A stretch of 16,789 nucleotides of DNA from Candidatus Gastranaerophilales bacterium (GCA_905235825.1 CAJONH010000173.1:1-16789); one strand, 5' to 3'; positions 1 to 7,979 are shown, counted from the stretch's first letter. Program-made: numbers and translations. Notes: generated by a model not told the origin, from the letters alone.

Positions 1-367
1 TACAATTTTATATACGGTTTGCGGTATTGTTATTCACAGTTGGATTTTGCCTTTATACTCCATTGTTACATATTTTGTCGGTTCAAAAACTATTGATTTT
101 GTTGTTGAAGGCTTTGATAAATCTAAATGTGCAATGATTGTTACCACAAAAGCTATGGAAATATCTGATGCACTATCAGATAATTTTCATTCATCAGGCA
201 CTATCGTTAATGCAATAGGCGGTTATTCCAAGCAAAATAAAGAAATAATATATTTTATCATAAATCATTTTCAAATTAATAAGTTAAAGAAAATTGTTCA
301 AAGCATTGATAAATCTGCTTTTATATCTTTGCAGGATGTATCGGATATTATTAAAAACAAGTCGTAA
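1..367 (+). CDS. YitT-family membrane protein, C-terminal part (5' end outside window)
   Basis: The reading frame is open from base 2 to the TAA at 365-367, so 121 residues are visible and the start lies before the window. The visible part begins with the end of a hydrophobic membrane segment. A soluble tail of about 85 residues follows (from SKTIDFVVEGFDKSKCAMIV onwards), with the pattern 'GTIVNAIGGYS' and then 'IIYFIINHFQINKLKKIVQSID'. This is the layout of the YitT family: several membrane segments followed by a DUF2179 (YitT C-terminal) domain. In that domain a 'G-T-x-x-x-x-x-G-x-Y' turn precedes a beta strand and helix. The molecular function of the family is not established. A TTG at 47 could be read as a start but would cut the family domain's membrane part, so I treat the gene as truncated by the window. 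It converges on the Na/Pi cotransporter gene. I am fairly sure of the family and know nothing of the substrate. Confidence 0.8.
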   Translation, partial: TILYTVCGIVIHSWILPLYSIVTYFVGSKTIDFVVEGFDKSKCAMIVTTKAMEISDALSDNFHSSGTIVNAIGGYSKQNKEIIYFIINHFQINKLKKIVQSIDKSAFISLQDVSDIIKNKS

Positions 368-382
368 AAAATATACAAATGT

Positions 383-413
383 AAAAACCACGATATAGAT
401 TGTTATATCGTGG
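383..413 (-). terminator. Rho-independent terminator of the transporter operon
   Basis: A perfect 10-bp stem (CCACGATATA / TATATCGTGG, positions 388-397 and 404-413) encloses a 6-nt loop. Read on the minus strand it is followed at once by TTTTT (387-383). It lies 33 nt past the minus-strand stop at 446. On the plus strand there is no T run after the stem, so it ends the minus-strand operon rather than the YitT gene. Confidence 0.75.
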
Positions 414-445
414 AGTGGAAGAACGAAAAAGACTTATAAAATTAT

Positions 446-2221
446 TTATTTTGTTTCATTTTTGTATTTTTTCTGTATTCTGTATCTTGATTTATAATCC
501 AGGTATTTTATTTTAAAATCTAAATCTTCATCTTTATTTCTATGACTGTATTCGTGTTTGTCAAAAGCTGCGTTATACAGCTGCATTACACCTGTTGAAA
601 TATTGGAACAATGTGCCGATATCCGCCTTAAATCAGTTAATAGGTCTGAATATAAAAATCCTGTATCAATAGAACATAAACCATCTTTTAATCTTTGAAT
701 ATGATTGTTTTTAGCTCTCCTGACACCTTTTTTTATTACTTCATCCAACGGTTCAACTTTTGCAGCTAATTCAAGATTATCCGTTTTATAAATATCAAAT
801 GCCATATAATAAATTTCTTCTACTGCATTGACTATCGTTTTTAATTCATTAACTGCTTCTGTGGATAATTTGTGTTCTAATTCATTAAATTTTTGTGCAA
901 TTTTTAATATATTACTTGCGTGGTCGCCGATTCTCTCAAACTCACCTACTGAAAGAAGTAATTGGGATATTTTATTTCCGTTTTCTTCCGTTAAATCTTT
1001 ACTTGAAAGTTTTACTAAAAATGAACTCAATTTATCTTCATAAGAATCTATTTGAATTTCATTTTCTTCAATTTTTTCCGCTATTCTGTTCCTATATGTC
1101 TTTAGCATTTTTACGGCATTTACAAAGTTAAATTGAGATAATTCTCCCATTTCAACTGTTTTTTTGTAACATTCAGCTATTGCAAGTGTTGGGGATAATA
1201 ATAATCTTTCATCAAGTATTACCGATTTTTTCGTATCTGATTTATTTTCAGAAATATATTTAATTGCAAGTTTTTCGATTAATTTTGAAAACGGCAGTAA
1301 TATAAAAGCAGATGAAATATTAAATATTGTGTGAAATATCGCTATTCCAAACGGATTTATACTCGTATTTAAAAATTTAAGATTTAGAAAAATTTGAAGA
1401 AATAATATTATCGGTAAAAATATACAAATACCGATAGTATTAAAAATAATATGCACTCCTGCAACTCTTTTGGCATTTGTATTTACACCTATACTTGCTA
1501 ATAGTGCCGAAATACAAGTTCCCAAATTCTGTCCTAAAATAATAGGCATGGCAGCTCCCCAAGTTACACCGCCGCTTAACGATAATGCCTGCAAAATACC
1601 AACCGATGCTGACGAACTTTGGATTATCATTGTTATAACTAATCCTGCAAGTAAGCCTAAAATCGGATTTGAAAAAGCAGTCATAATATTTTTAAATTGG
1701 GGAATGTCTGATAATGGCGACATAGCACCTGACATCAATTCCATTCCGAACATTAAAATTGAAAAACCTATTAAAACCGAACCTGTGCTTTTTCTTCTGC
1801 TGCTTTTTGAAATCATCATCAGACAAATACCGATAAAAGCAAGAACCGGTGCAATAGATTCGGGTTTTAATAATTTAAAAATTTCTCCTGCACTATCGTG
1901 AATAGCAGTTAAGCTCAACAGCCATGCAGTAACGGTTGTTCCCACATTAGCACCCATTATTACTGTTACGGTCTGTGATAAATTCATAATTCCCGAATTA
2001 ACAAGACCGACTAACATTACAGTTAATGCTGATGATGATTGAATAACAGCGGTAACACCCATTCCCATAATAAAACCGTTCAAAGGATTAGATGTCATTT
2101 TCTTTAAAAGTTTTTCTAATTTTCCGCCGGATATTTTTTCTAATCCTTGTGACATAATTGTCATACCATATAGAAAAAATGCCAAACCGCCAATAAGAGT
2201 AAAAATTGAATATATATCCAT
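446..2221 (-). CDS. Na+/phosphate cotransporter family protein with PhoU-like tail
   Basis: 591 residues, a normal length for bacterial NptA/YjbB-type Na/Pi cotransporters. The N-terminal ~315 residues are hydrophobic and carry the family's two inverted repeats. Each has a QSSSA motif (61-65 and 201-205), followed by GANVGTT (90-96) and GQNLGTC (230-236). The C-terminal ~250 residues are hydrophilic and helical, with a PhoU-type signature GEFERIGDHASNI near 426-438. The expected role is sodium-driven phosphate uptake across the inner membrane, with the PhoU-like domain as a regulatory module. The start ATG is supported by AGGAAG 7-8 nt upstream. It is the last gene of the block, 67 nt after the 46-residue protein. 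A hairpin and a TATAAT box lie in that gap, so it may also have its own promoter. I am confident of the family; the transported anion is inferred from it. Confidence 0.9.
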   Translation of the reverse strand: MDIYSIFTLIGGLAFFLYGMTIMSQGLEKISGGKLEKLLKKMTSNPLNGFIMGMGVTAVIQSSSALTVMLVGLVNSGIMNLSQTVTVIMGANVGTTVTAWLLSLTAIHDSAGEIFKLLKPESIAPVLAFIGICLMMISKSSRRKSTGSVLIGFSILMFGMELMSGAMSPLSDIPQFKNIMTAFSNPILGLLAGLVITMIIQSSSASVGILQALSLSGGVTWGAAMPIILGQNLGTCISALLASIGVNTNAKRVAGVHIIFNTIGICIFLPIILFLQIFLNLKFLNTSINPFGIAIFHTIFNISSAFILLPFSKLIEKLAIKYISENKSDTKKSVILDERLLLSPTLAIAECYKKTVEMGELSQFNFVNAVKMLKTYRNRIAEKIEENEIQIDSYEDKLSSFLVKLSSKDLTEENGNKISQLLLSVGEFERIGDHASNILKIAQKFNELEHKLSTEAVNELKTIVNAVEEIYYMAFDIYKTDNLELAAKVEPLDEVIKKGVRRAKNNHIQRLKDGLCSIDTGFLYSDLLTDLRRISAHCSNISTGVMQLYNAAFDKHEYSHRNKDEDLDFKIKYLDYKSRYRIQKKYKNETK

Positions 2222-2252
2222 TCTTTCTTCCTTTTTTAATATTATAAATACA

Positions 2253-2277
2253 GAGGATATTCAATAAGAATACCCTC
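2253..2277 (-). other. Intercistronic hairpin, with possible secondary promoter beside it
   Basis: Read on the minus strand, GAGGGTATTC, a 5-nt loop and GAATATCCTC form a 10-bp stem. It is fully paired in RNA because its one irregular position is a G-U wobble; on the plus strand the same position would be a mismatch. The stem starts 12 nt after the 46-residue protein's stop. The following sequence is U-rich but not a clean U run, so it is at best a partial terminator or a processing or stabilising hairpin. A perfect TATAAT lies just beyond (2246-2241), 19 nt before the cotransporter ATG. Confidence 0.4.
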
Positions 2278-2288
2278 CCTGCGATTGA

Positions 2289-2429
2289 TTATCCCATATA
2301 TTTTGACAATAAAAACATACCGATAAATACAATTATCATAAAGATAATTGCACCTAAAACACCTGTGCCTGAGCTGTCTTGATATTTACTTTTATTTTCA
2401 AAATTATCATTATTATTTTTATTTTCCAT
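2289..2429 (-). CDS. 46-residue single-pass membrane protein, unknown function
   Basis: This short frame runs from the ATG at 2429-2427 to a TAA at 2291-2289. It has an excellent ribosome binding site: AAGGAG, then 9 nt, then ATG. The first ~18 residues are Asn/Lys/Asp-rich (MENKNNNDNFENKSKYQDSS). The rest is a glycine-containing hydrophobic helix (about residues 23-42) ending in SKYMG. The likely topology is a cytoplasmic polar N-tail with one membrane span. It starts 17 nt after the transporter gene's stop and precedes the Na/Pi cotransporter gene, so it belongs to the operon. I do not recognise a family. Small single-span proteins next to transporters are often accessory or regulatory subunits; that role is inference. 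The combination of strong SD, stop spacing and a clean amphipathic-to-hydrophobic profile makes it a likely real gene. Confidence 0.7.
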   Translation of the reverse strand: MENKNNNDNFENKSKYQDSSGTGVLGAIIFMIIVFIGMFLLSKYMG

Positions 2430-2446
2430 TATTTATAACTCCTTGT

Positions 2447-3769
2447 TTATTTTAGAAACATAAAATATATGTACAAACTGCTGATTACAAGCGAAATTGT
2501 TACTGTAATTATGCCGTATTTCATAAATTGAAGAAAACCGATTTTGTGTCCTTCTTTTGCAGCGTTTTCGCTGATTATGACATTTGCGGCAGCACCAATC
2601 ATTGTCAAGTTGCCGCCTAAACATGCCCCTAACGATAAGCACCACCATAAAGGCATTGTATATTCTCCCCCAAGAGTTTTTTCAATTTCTATAAGCATTG
2701 GCGACATTGTGGCAGTATATGGAATATTATCAATAATTCCCGATATAATGCCTGATGCCCAAAGTATCAGCATTGAAGCAGCAGTTTGAGAACCTTGCGT
2801 AATGTTTATTATCCATTCAGCCATAAGTTTTATACCGCCTGATGCTTCAACTCCGCCTATTATTATAAATAGTCCGATAAAGAAAAATATTGTATTCCAC
2901 TCAACATCTTTCAAAATCTCGGTTGGTTTTTCAAATAACAGCAGAAGACAAGCTCCTGCCATTGCACAGATACTTGTTTGCAGGTGAGTTATATCGTGAG
3001 TTATAAAACCTAAAATTACTAAACCTAAAACAAATAGTGAACGAACCATTAATGCTTTATCAGTTATTGTTTTAGAATTATCAATATTTACTACTGATTT
3101 TTTCTTATCAGTCGGTGTTTTTAAGTCTTTTCTAAATATAACTGCAAGTACTATAGTAACTGTTAATAATATTACAGCAATAACAGGAGTTAAAACCTTG
3201 ATGAAGTCCATAAAAGAAAATCCTGCAGCACTTCCTATTATTATATTCGGAGGGTCGCCGATTAATGTTGCAGTTCCGCCTATGTTTGAAGCAAATACTT
3301 CGCCTATTAAAAATGGGAACGGATTTATTTCTAAACTTTTAGCAATAAAGAAAGTTACCGGCATAATTAAAATAACGGTTGTAACATTATCTAAAAAGGC
3401 ACTCATAACTGCCGTAAATAAAGCAAGAACCGTAAAAATAGCAATAGGATGCCCTTTTGTAAGTCTTAACAGTTCATTTGCTATAAAGTTAAATACACCG
3501 CTTCTTGCTGTAATATTTACTATAATCATCATTGAAACAAGCAGAAATATTACGTTAAAATCTATAAAATTAACAAAATAATCTGCATTTAAACCGCCCC
3601 AATCGTTCGTTTTATCTTGACTGACTAACCCAAATAATAAAGTTAGAGCAGCACCTAACATTGCAATAGTAACTTTAGGTATTTTTTCAAGGGCAATAAA
3701 AATATATGACACGATAAGTAATGCCGCAGAAATTATAACGGCATTTTCTGAAATAAAATTTTCAATCAT
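2447..3769 (-). CDS. ArsB/NhaD-type ion transporter (IT superfamily)
   Basis: 440 residues with around ten or more membrane segments, the normal size for ArsB/NhaD/P-protein-like transporters. The two inverted halves carry matching signatures. The first half has AFLDNVTTVILIMPV (124-138) and SNIGGTATLIGDPPNIIIGS (161-180). The second half has SGIISGIIDNIPYTATMSPM (339-358) and GACLGGNLTMIGAAANVI (381-398). The central loop (about 213-240) is polar and Lys/Thr-rich. Family members exchange Na+ for H+ or move arsenite or organic anions; the sodium-related neighbours favour cation/proton antiport, which is inference. Its ATG overlaps the stop of the OadG-like gene as ATGA (3769-3766), so the two are translationally coupled. 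Its own SD is weak (AGGCAGG), consistent with coupling. No ATPase or arsenic regulator is present, which argues against a dedicated arsenic operon. Confidence 0.88.
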   Translation of the reverse strand: MIENFISENAVIISAALLIVSYIFIALEKIPKVTIAMLGAALTLLFGLVSQDKTNDWGGLNADYFVNFIDFNVIFLLVSMMIIVNITARSGVFNFIANELLRLTKGHPIAIFTVLALFTAVMSAFLDNVTTVILIMPVTFFIAKSLEINPFPFLIGEVFASNIGGTATLIGDPPNIIIGSAAGFSFMDFIKVLTPVIAVILLTVTIVLAVIFRKDLKTPTDKKKSVVNIDNSKTITDKALMVRSLFVLGLVILGFITHDITHLQTSICAMAGACLLLLFEKPTEILKDVEWNTIFFFIGLFIIIGGVEASGGIKLMAEWIINITQGSQTAASMLILWASGIISGIIDNIPYTATMSPMLIEIEKTLGGEYTMPLWWCLSLGACLGGNLTMIGAAANVIISENAAKEGHKIGFLQFMKYGIITVTISLVISSLYIYFMFLK

Positions 3770-4005
3770 AATTCTGCCTGCCTCATTTTTTGAGCAGCAC
3801 AGGCAATCGCTATTGCTATTTCCGCTTCATTATCCGTTTTTTGATTTTTCTTTTTAGGTTCTACCTTTTCTTCGGGGAAGTATTTATTCAAAATTATTAT
3901 AAGTTTTGAACAAATATTCATTGCAAACAGCATTACTGTAAGAAATGCAAAAACACTTCCCATACCTATAACCATAAGGAATAAACCTTGATTTATTAAT
4001 TCCAT
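3766..4005 (-). CDS. OadG-like small membrane subunit (sodium-pump decarboxylase gamma type)
   Basis: 79 residues from the ATG at 4005-4003. One membrane helix (about 8-30, with GMGSVFAFLTVMLFAMN) is followed by a positively charged linker (41-57). An Ala/Ile-rich C-terminal segment comes last (AEIAIAIACAAQKM, 61-74). That short TM, charged linker and 'EIAxAIAxA' tail is the pattern of OadG/decarboxylase gamma chains. These stabilise the biotin-dependent Na+-pumping decarboxylase complex in the membrane. I chose the ATG because AAGGAG stands 8 nt before it. An in-frame TTG at 4026 would place that SD inside the gene and adds only 7 residues. No alpha or beta subunit is in the window; instead the gene is coupled to the ArsB/NhaD-type transporter. 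It may serve a pump encoded elsewhere or have become a subunit of its neighbour. Confidence 0.72.
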   Translation of the reverse strand: MELINQGLFLMVIGMGSVFAFLTVMLFAMNICSKLIIILNKYFPEEKVEPKKKNQKTDNEAEIAIAIACAAQKMRQAEL

Positions 4006-4035
4006 TAAGTTATCTCCTTTTTTCAATACTGACTG

Positions 4036-4059
4036 TGCGTATTTGTCAATAAATACGCA
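4036..4059 (-). promoter_or_regulatory. 24-bp inverted repeat around a TTGACA box upstream of the OadG-like gene
   Basis: Perfect 9-bp arms TGCGTATTT and AAATACGCA flank a 6-nt centre. Read on the minus strand the centre and next base give TTGACA, a consensus -35. The matching -10 is poor (TATTGA after 15 bp). No T run follows, so it is not a good terminator for the upstream gene. An operator covering the operon promoter is my preferred reading. Confidence 0.45.
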
Positions 4060-4084
4060 AATATGAAAATGATAAGAAGATTAA

Positions 4085-4456
4085 CTAAGGAGCATTAGGA
4101 TATATAGAATTTCTTAAATTATTTAAAATCCTGTAAAGAACATATTTAAATGAAAGTTTATTTTTATAAATAACAAATTTATTAAATATATTTAACCGAT
4201 TAATAAAGGTATTACCTAAAGAAACACCGAAATCATTATTTTTGTTTGATTGATTATTTATTTCTGTTCTATTTTGACGACTTGAGGTAATAAAATATTC
4301 TTCTGTTTTAACAGATAATACAGTTTCTTGTTTCGTTTCAGATATATAGCTGTAAGAATTAGAAATGATTTTATTATGCGGAACAAAATCAGTTTTCACT
4401 AGAAAAACTGAACAAAATAATATAAAAATTAATAAAATTCTTAAAAATATCTGCAT
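4085..4456 (-). CDS. Small signal-anchored or secreted protein, unknown
   Basis: 123 residues. The first ~22 (MQIFLRILLIFILFCSVFLV) are a short positively charged start plus a hydrophobic stretch, typical of a signal peptide or N-terminal anchor. There is no good lipobox, since Phe precedes the Cys. The rest is polar, Asn/Ser/Lys-rich and becomes basic toward the end (INRLNIFNKFVIYKNK, YRILNNLRNSIY). No domain is recognised. It has no Shine-Dalgarno sequence. An extended -10-like TGATACTAT ends 6 nt before the ATG, suggesting a leaderless message. It sits 161 nt after the stop of the 1108-residue gene and 80 nt before the start of the OadG-like gene. Without homologues its coding status is moderately supported. 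Confidence 0.58.
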   Translation of the reverse strand: MQIFLRILLIFILFCSVFLVKTDFVPHNKIISNSYSYISETKQETVLSVKTEEYFITSSRQNRTEINNQSNKNNDFGVSLGNTFINRLNIFNKFVIYKNKLSFKYVLYRILNNLRNSIYPNAP

Positions 4457-4617
4457 ATATTAATAGTATCACAAAATATATAGAAATAAATTTATCAGCT
4501 ATTTATCCGCTTATGTATTCAAAATCACAAAACATCGCAGAAAATAAATTAATATCAAACAGGAGCAAAAGTATTGATACAAAAGGGGAGGGAGGAAAAA
4601 AGGCATATCGGACGACA

Positions 4618-7600
4618 TCAGGTGAAATTTATTTCATACATAGCACGCTCAGACTTAGCGTCATTGATTATTGTATGTCCGCCCAACGCATCAATATATG
4701 TTGTTTCATCTGCACAGCCTATAACGTTAATTGTATGAGCCGGTGTAAGATGTAATTTTTCAAAATTCAATTTGTTATAATTAGGCCCAAACATAATTTT
4801 TGTATCAGCTCGTCCCATTTCTTTACAAACCTGCTTTGCATAGTCAATGATTGCATCAGTTACATCTTTTGAAGCTCCTAATTTTCCATTAGCTTCAAAA
4901 CTGTCTATTACAAAGGTCAATTCTCCATCAACATCTGCAAAATAGCACATTGAATTTCCCATTGAATTGTCATTTCTATCAACAATTTCTATACCGTTAA
5001 CAAAAGAGTTCATTAAATGCTGAGGTGCCGCAAATGAATTAAATGAACCTATAGAAGTGCAGCAGCCTACGTGATTGCCGAAAAATAAATTTCTTCCTAT
5101 ATCATTTTTATTCCATAATCTTACTGATAATTCTTCTTTTGAATTTTTTAGTGTTTCCAAATCCTGAATATTTTTTTTATGTATTTTTATATGATCTTTA
5201 AATGTTTTTATGTCGCTATTTTCGTTATTTTTCCAGTATTTGTTATTTTTTATTTCTTCTTCTATTGCTTTTATTATTTTTGGCAGTTCTTTTTTATTTG
5301 CTTTTTCTATATTCATATCATTAGTTATTTTAATAAGTTTAAAAATTTCATTCTTATCAAGTTTTTGTACTAATTCAGAATTTAATTCCTGCATTAAATT
5401 GTTTTTTGCAGCCTGCAGAGATTTTTCTACATTAACTTCCAACGTAAAATTAAGTTTTGAATTTTCATCAAAATTAATCCAGCGGTTATAATCAAGCCCT
5501 TTTTCATCAAATAACCGGTGTGTTTTTTTATTGTTTTCAATAGTATCCAATATTTCGGATAATTTTTTATCAGGATTATTTTTTATTAATTTAATTAATT
5601 TGACAAAATTTTCTTTGAATGCTCCATCTTTCAAACTTGAAAAAATATTTGAAAAATATTTATCATCATATTTTATATTGTTTAAAAGGTCATTATTAGT
5701 TTCTATATCAAGAAGTTTATATAGTTGTACCTTTATAAGGTTATTAAATTCTTTATCATTGTTTGGTGAATTTATATGAGCCTCTATTTGAGATGCAAGA
5801 TTTTTCATTGAGTTATCATCAATGCGAGGTTTTGTATATTTATTCGGATTTTGTATTAAATCTTGTTTTTGTTCATTCAACACTTTCAAGCAAATATCTT
5901 TTTTATTCTGAGGAATTTTTTCATTTCTTATAATTGCGTTGATTTTTGTTTCTATAATCTGCATTTGTTTTTCAAAACTCTGCGGAGTTCTGTATTTATT
6001 TTGTAAATCGGCTTTTAGTAAAAATTTTCTTATAGTATCTCGTTTGCTATCAGGTACGTTAAATTTTGTTATAAATTCTTCTATTTGCAAAGAGTAGTCT
6101 GTATTTTTATCAGAAAAAATATCATTTGCCAGTTCTTTTTGTTTTTCTGTCATTTTAGGTGATTTAATATTGTTAATGATATCTAAAAGAATATTATCAT
6201 CTATTTGTCCTATCAACGAACTAACTGTTGATAAAGTATCAAGTTTTTGTCTGGGATGTGATAATTGATTTAATTTTTCTTTTAAAAGTTCTTTTGCTTT
6301 ATTATCCAAATTTTTCAAATTTTCAACATTCCTCAGTAAAGTTGCAATTCCTAGTAGTTTTAATTCTACCGCACTGTTCATAACATCTTGATTGAGCATA
6401 TTCACTATTTCAATTATAATTTCGTGTGATAAATTTATGCCGTAAGCTAATTCACTTTCACTTATATCTTCATCGTGCTGCTGTAATTTATCAATATTTT
6501 TTGTAAAATGACTTACAGTATCGCAAATTATATTTACATCTCTTTCCGAAAGTTTTAAATATTTATTCGTTAACTCTTTATCTATTGATACTCTGTAATC
6601 AGGTTCATCAGTATAAAGTTTATTAAAATTTTTAAGTATTTTATTTTCAAATTCACTGTATTTATTTTTATCTGCTGTTAACAATGTTAATATAGCCGTG
6701 TTTGTAAAACATTTATTTTTTAAAATTTCAACTTTATTTAAAAACTCTTTTTTTCCATTTTCATCGTTATTTTCACATAGTTTTTCATATAAACACACGT
6801 AATCATCAAAGTTATTTATTTCTCTCCGATCAGACCCATATTGGTCAGGTTTAACACCTGAAAGTGCTTTCGCCAAATTTATTGCATCATCCTTTTCTAA
6901 ATCGGAATATACAAGACTTTTGGTATCTTTTAAAGTCAAACCTATATCATATATAGAAGAATATAAATCCAATAATTCTTCATTGTGTATTTTATATAAT
7001 AAAAAATTGATATCACTATTAAAATATTGCGAATGATTTTCTTCTTCCGTTTTATTCACATTTCTTACAAAATTTATAACTTTTAAATCAAATTCAGGAT
7101 TTTTAGAATCTAATAACTTTTCTATTTCATTCGTTAAATTTGTATAGTTTTTGTTATCTTTATCTTCTAATTTTGGTAAAATTTCATTTACTATTTTATT
7201 TATATCGCAATCTTTAAATTTTTCCATTATTTTTATTGCAGGTGAAGATAAATAAGAACTGCTGAATATGTCATCGTTTACTTTTGTTAAGTCCGGCGAC
7301 ATTGAATGGAGCTTTTTTATTAAAGCTATTTTATTTTCATCAGGTAAACCGTTTTCATCCAAACATACATAAACATTTTTATTGTTATCTAATTGAGAAA
7401 TATCATCGCCGTTAAAAAGATTTGTTTTATCAGCTATTGATTTTAAGTAATCATTATAAGCCTCAATAATATCAACCGGTTTTGATAATTTATCAACATA
7501 AACGAATTTTTCTAAAAGTGTATCTTTTATTTTTGCTTCACATTTTACCGATATACTAAATTTATTACAAAATATGCCAAAAGTGTCAAAATTGATACCA

Positions 7601-7944
7601 AATCTTTGTTTAAGTGCAGTTTCTTTTTCTCTTTCGGATGAACTTTCAAATTCTTCATCAAGCATCCTTTTATACTCAATAAATGCTTTTAGTTCAGCAA
7701 AATCGCAATCAGGGTCTTTTTTGTATTTCTCAACCAGCAGGTCAAACTCATTTTTGCAGGCTCCAAATGACGGCTGTTTGATTTGAAGATGATTATTTAA
7801 TGCATATTGTGCCGTAACCAAAGGCAATTTTTTGTTTTCATTTTTCGTATTTTCTTCCTGATTATTGTTTGAAACAGGTATAATTTCTTTTTTTGTTTCA
7901 ACATTATTTGTACCACTCAGGTACGAAAAATTATTTATTTCCAT
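4618..7944 (-). CDS. 1108-residue helical protein with Cys-Cys C-terminal domain, unknown
   Basis: A very long uninterrupted frame, so surely coding. There is no signal peptide or membrane segment. The first ~60 residues are low-complexity and Asn/Glu/Lys-rich, ending in IKQPSFGAC (55-63). I loosely recall short 'SFG'-type N-terminal motifs in uncharacterised Gastranaerophilales proteins. Residues ~65-925 are Lys/Asp/Asn/Leu-rich, predicted mostly helical, with no motif I recognise. The last ~180 residues differ: they are richer in Gly and aromatics, with 'NLFFGNHVGCCTSIGSF' (Cys961-Cys962), 'FVIDSFEAN' (1012-1019), a long helix, and 'KIMFGPNYNKL'. The strand-turn-helix-strand order recalls a GNAT-like acyltransferase fold or a cysteine-dependent enzyme; both are guesses. 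The ribosome binding site is weak (GAAG). It could be an intracellular structural protein or an effector-like protein with a C-terminal catalytic domain. I give no function. Confidence 0.88.
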   Translation of the reverse strand: MEINNFSYLSGTNNVETKKEIIPVSNNNQEENTKNENKKLPLVTAQYALNNHLQIKQPSFGACKNEFDLLVEKYKKDPDCDFAELKAFIEYKRMLDEEFESSSEREKETALKQRFGINFDTFGIFCNKFSISVKCEAKIKDTLLEKFVYVDKLSKPVDIIEAYNDYLKSIADKTNLFNGDDISQLDNNKNVYVCLDENGLPDENKIALIKKLHSMSPDLTKVNDDIFSSSYLSSPAIKIMEKFKDCDINKIVNEILPKLEDKDNKNYTNLTNEIEKLLDSKNPEFDLKVINFVRNVNKTEEENHSQYFNSDINFLLYKIHNEELLDLYSSIYDIGLTLKDTKSLVYSDLEKDDAINLAKALSGVKPDQYGSDRREINNFDDYVCLYEKLCENNDENGKKEFLNKVEILKNKCFTNTAILTLLTADKNKYSEFENKILKNFNKLYTDEPDYRVSIDKELTNKYLKLSERDVNIICDTVSHFTKNIDKLQQHDEDISESELAYGINLSHEIIIEIVNMLNQDVMNSAVELKLLGIATLLRNVENLKNLDNKAKELLKEKLNQLSHPRQKLDTLSTVSSLIGQIDDNILLDIINNIKSPKMTEKQKELANDIFSDKNTDYSLQIEEFITKFNVPDSKRDTIRKFLLKADLQNKYRTPQSFEKQMQIIETKINAIIRNEKIPQNKKDICLKVLNEQKQDLIQNPNKYTKPRIDDNSMKNLASQIEAHINSPNNDKEFNNLIKVQLYKLLDIETNNDLLNNIKYDDKYFSNIFSSLKDGAFKENFVKLIKLIKNNPDKKLSEILDTIENNKKTHRLFDEKGLDYNRWINFDENSKLNFTLEVNVEKSLQAAKNNLMQELNSELVQKLDKNEIFKLIKITNDMNIEKANKKELPKIIKAIEEEIKNNKYWKNNENSDIKTFKDHIKIHKKNIQDLETLKNSKEELSVRLWNKNDIGRNLFFGNHVGCCTSIGSFNSFAAPQHLMNSFVNGIEIVDRNDNSMGNSMCYFADVDGELTFVIDSFEANGKLGASKDVTDAIIDYAKQVCKEMGRADTKIMFGPNYNKLNFEKLHLTPAHTINVIGCADETTYIDALGGHTIINDAKSERAMYEINFT

Positions 7945-7979
7945 TCTTCAATTCCACACACTTATTTGTATTAATAAAA

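Noticed and set aside
388..413. Terminator for the YitT gene on the plus strand
   Set aside because: The stem is followed by AGTGGAAG on the plus strand, with no T run; the T run is on the minus-strand side only.
1470..1901. 143-codon plus-strand open frame inside the Na/Pi cotransporter gene
   Set aside because: It lies fully antisense to a clear family gene, has no ribosome binding site and no recognisable domain; an artefact of low stop-codon density opposite hydrophobic codons.
2433..2648. 71-codon minus-strand frame in another phase of the transporter gene
   Set aside because: Overlaps the transporter's conserved end in a different frame, with Cys/Arg-rich out-of-frame composition and no SD.
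3198..3581. 127-codon plus-strand open frame inside the ArsB/NhaD-type transporter gene
   Set aside because: Complementary to conserved membrane-helix codons of the transporter; no SD and no independent protein signature.
4006..4026. TTG at 4026 as start of the OadG-like gene
   Set aside because: The extension contains the AAGGAG that serves the ATG at 4005, and the added residues precede the family's normal N-terminus.
4513..4755. 80-codon plus-strand open frame at the 3' end of the large gene
   Set aside because: It overlaps the conserved C-terminal coding region antisense, and its sequence has no domain-like pattern. Only its first ~100 nt are intergenic.
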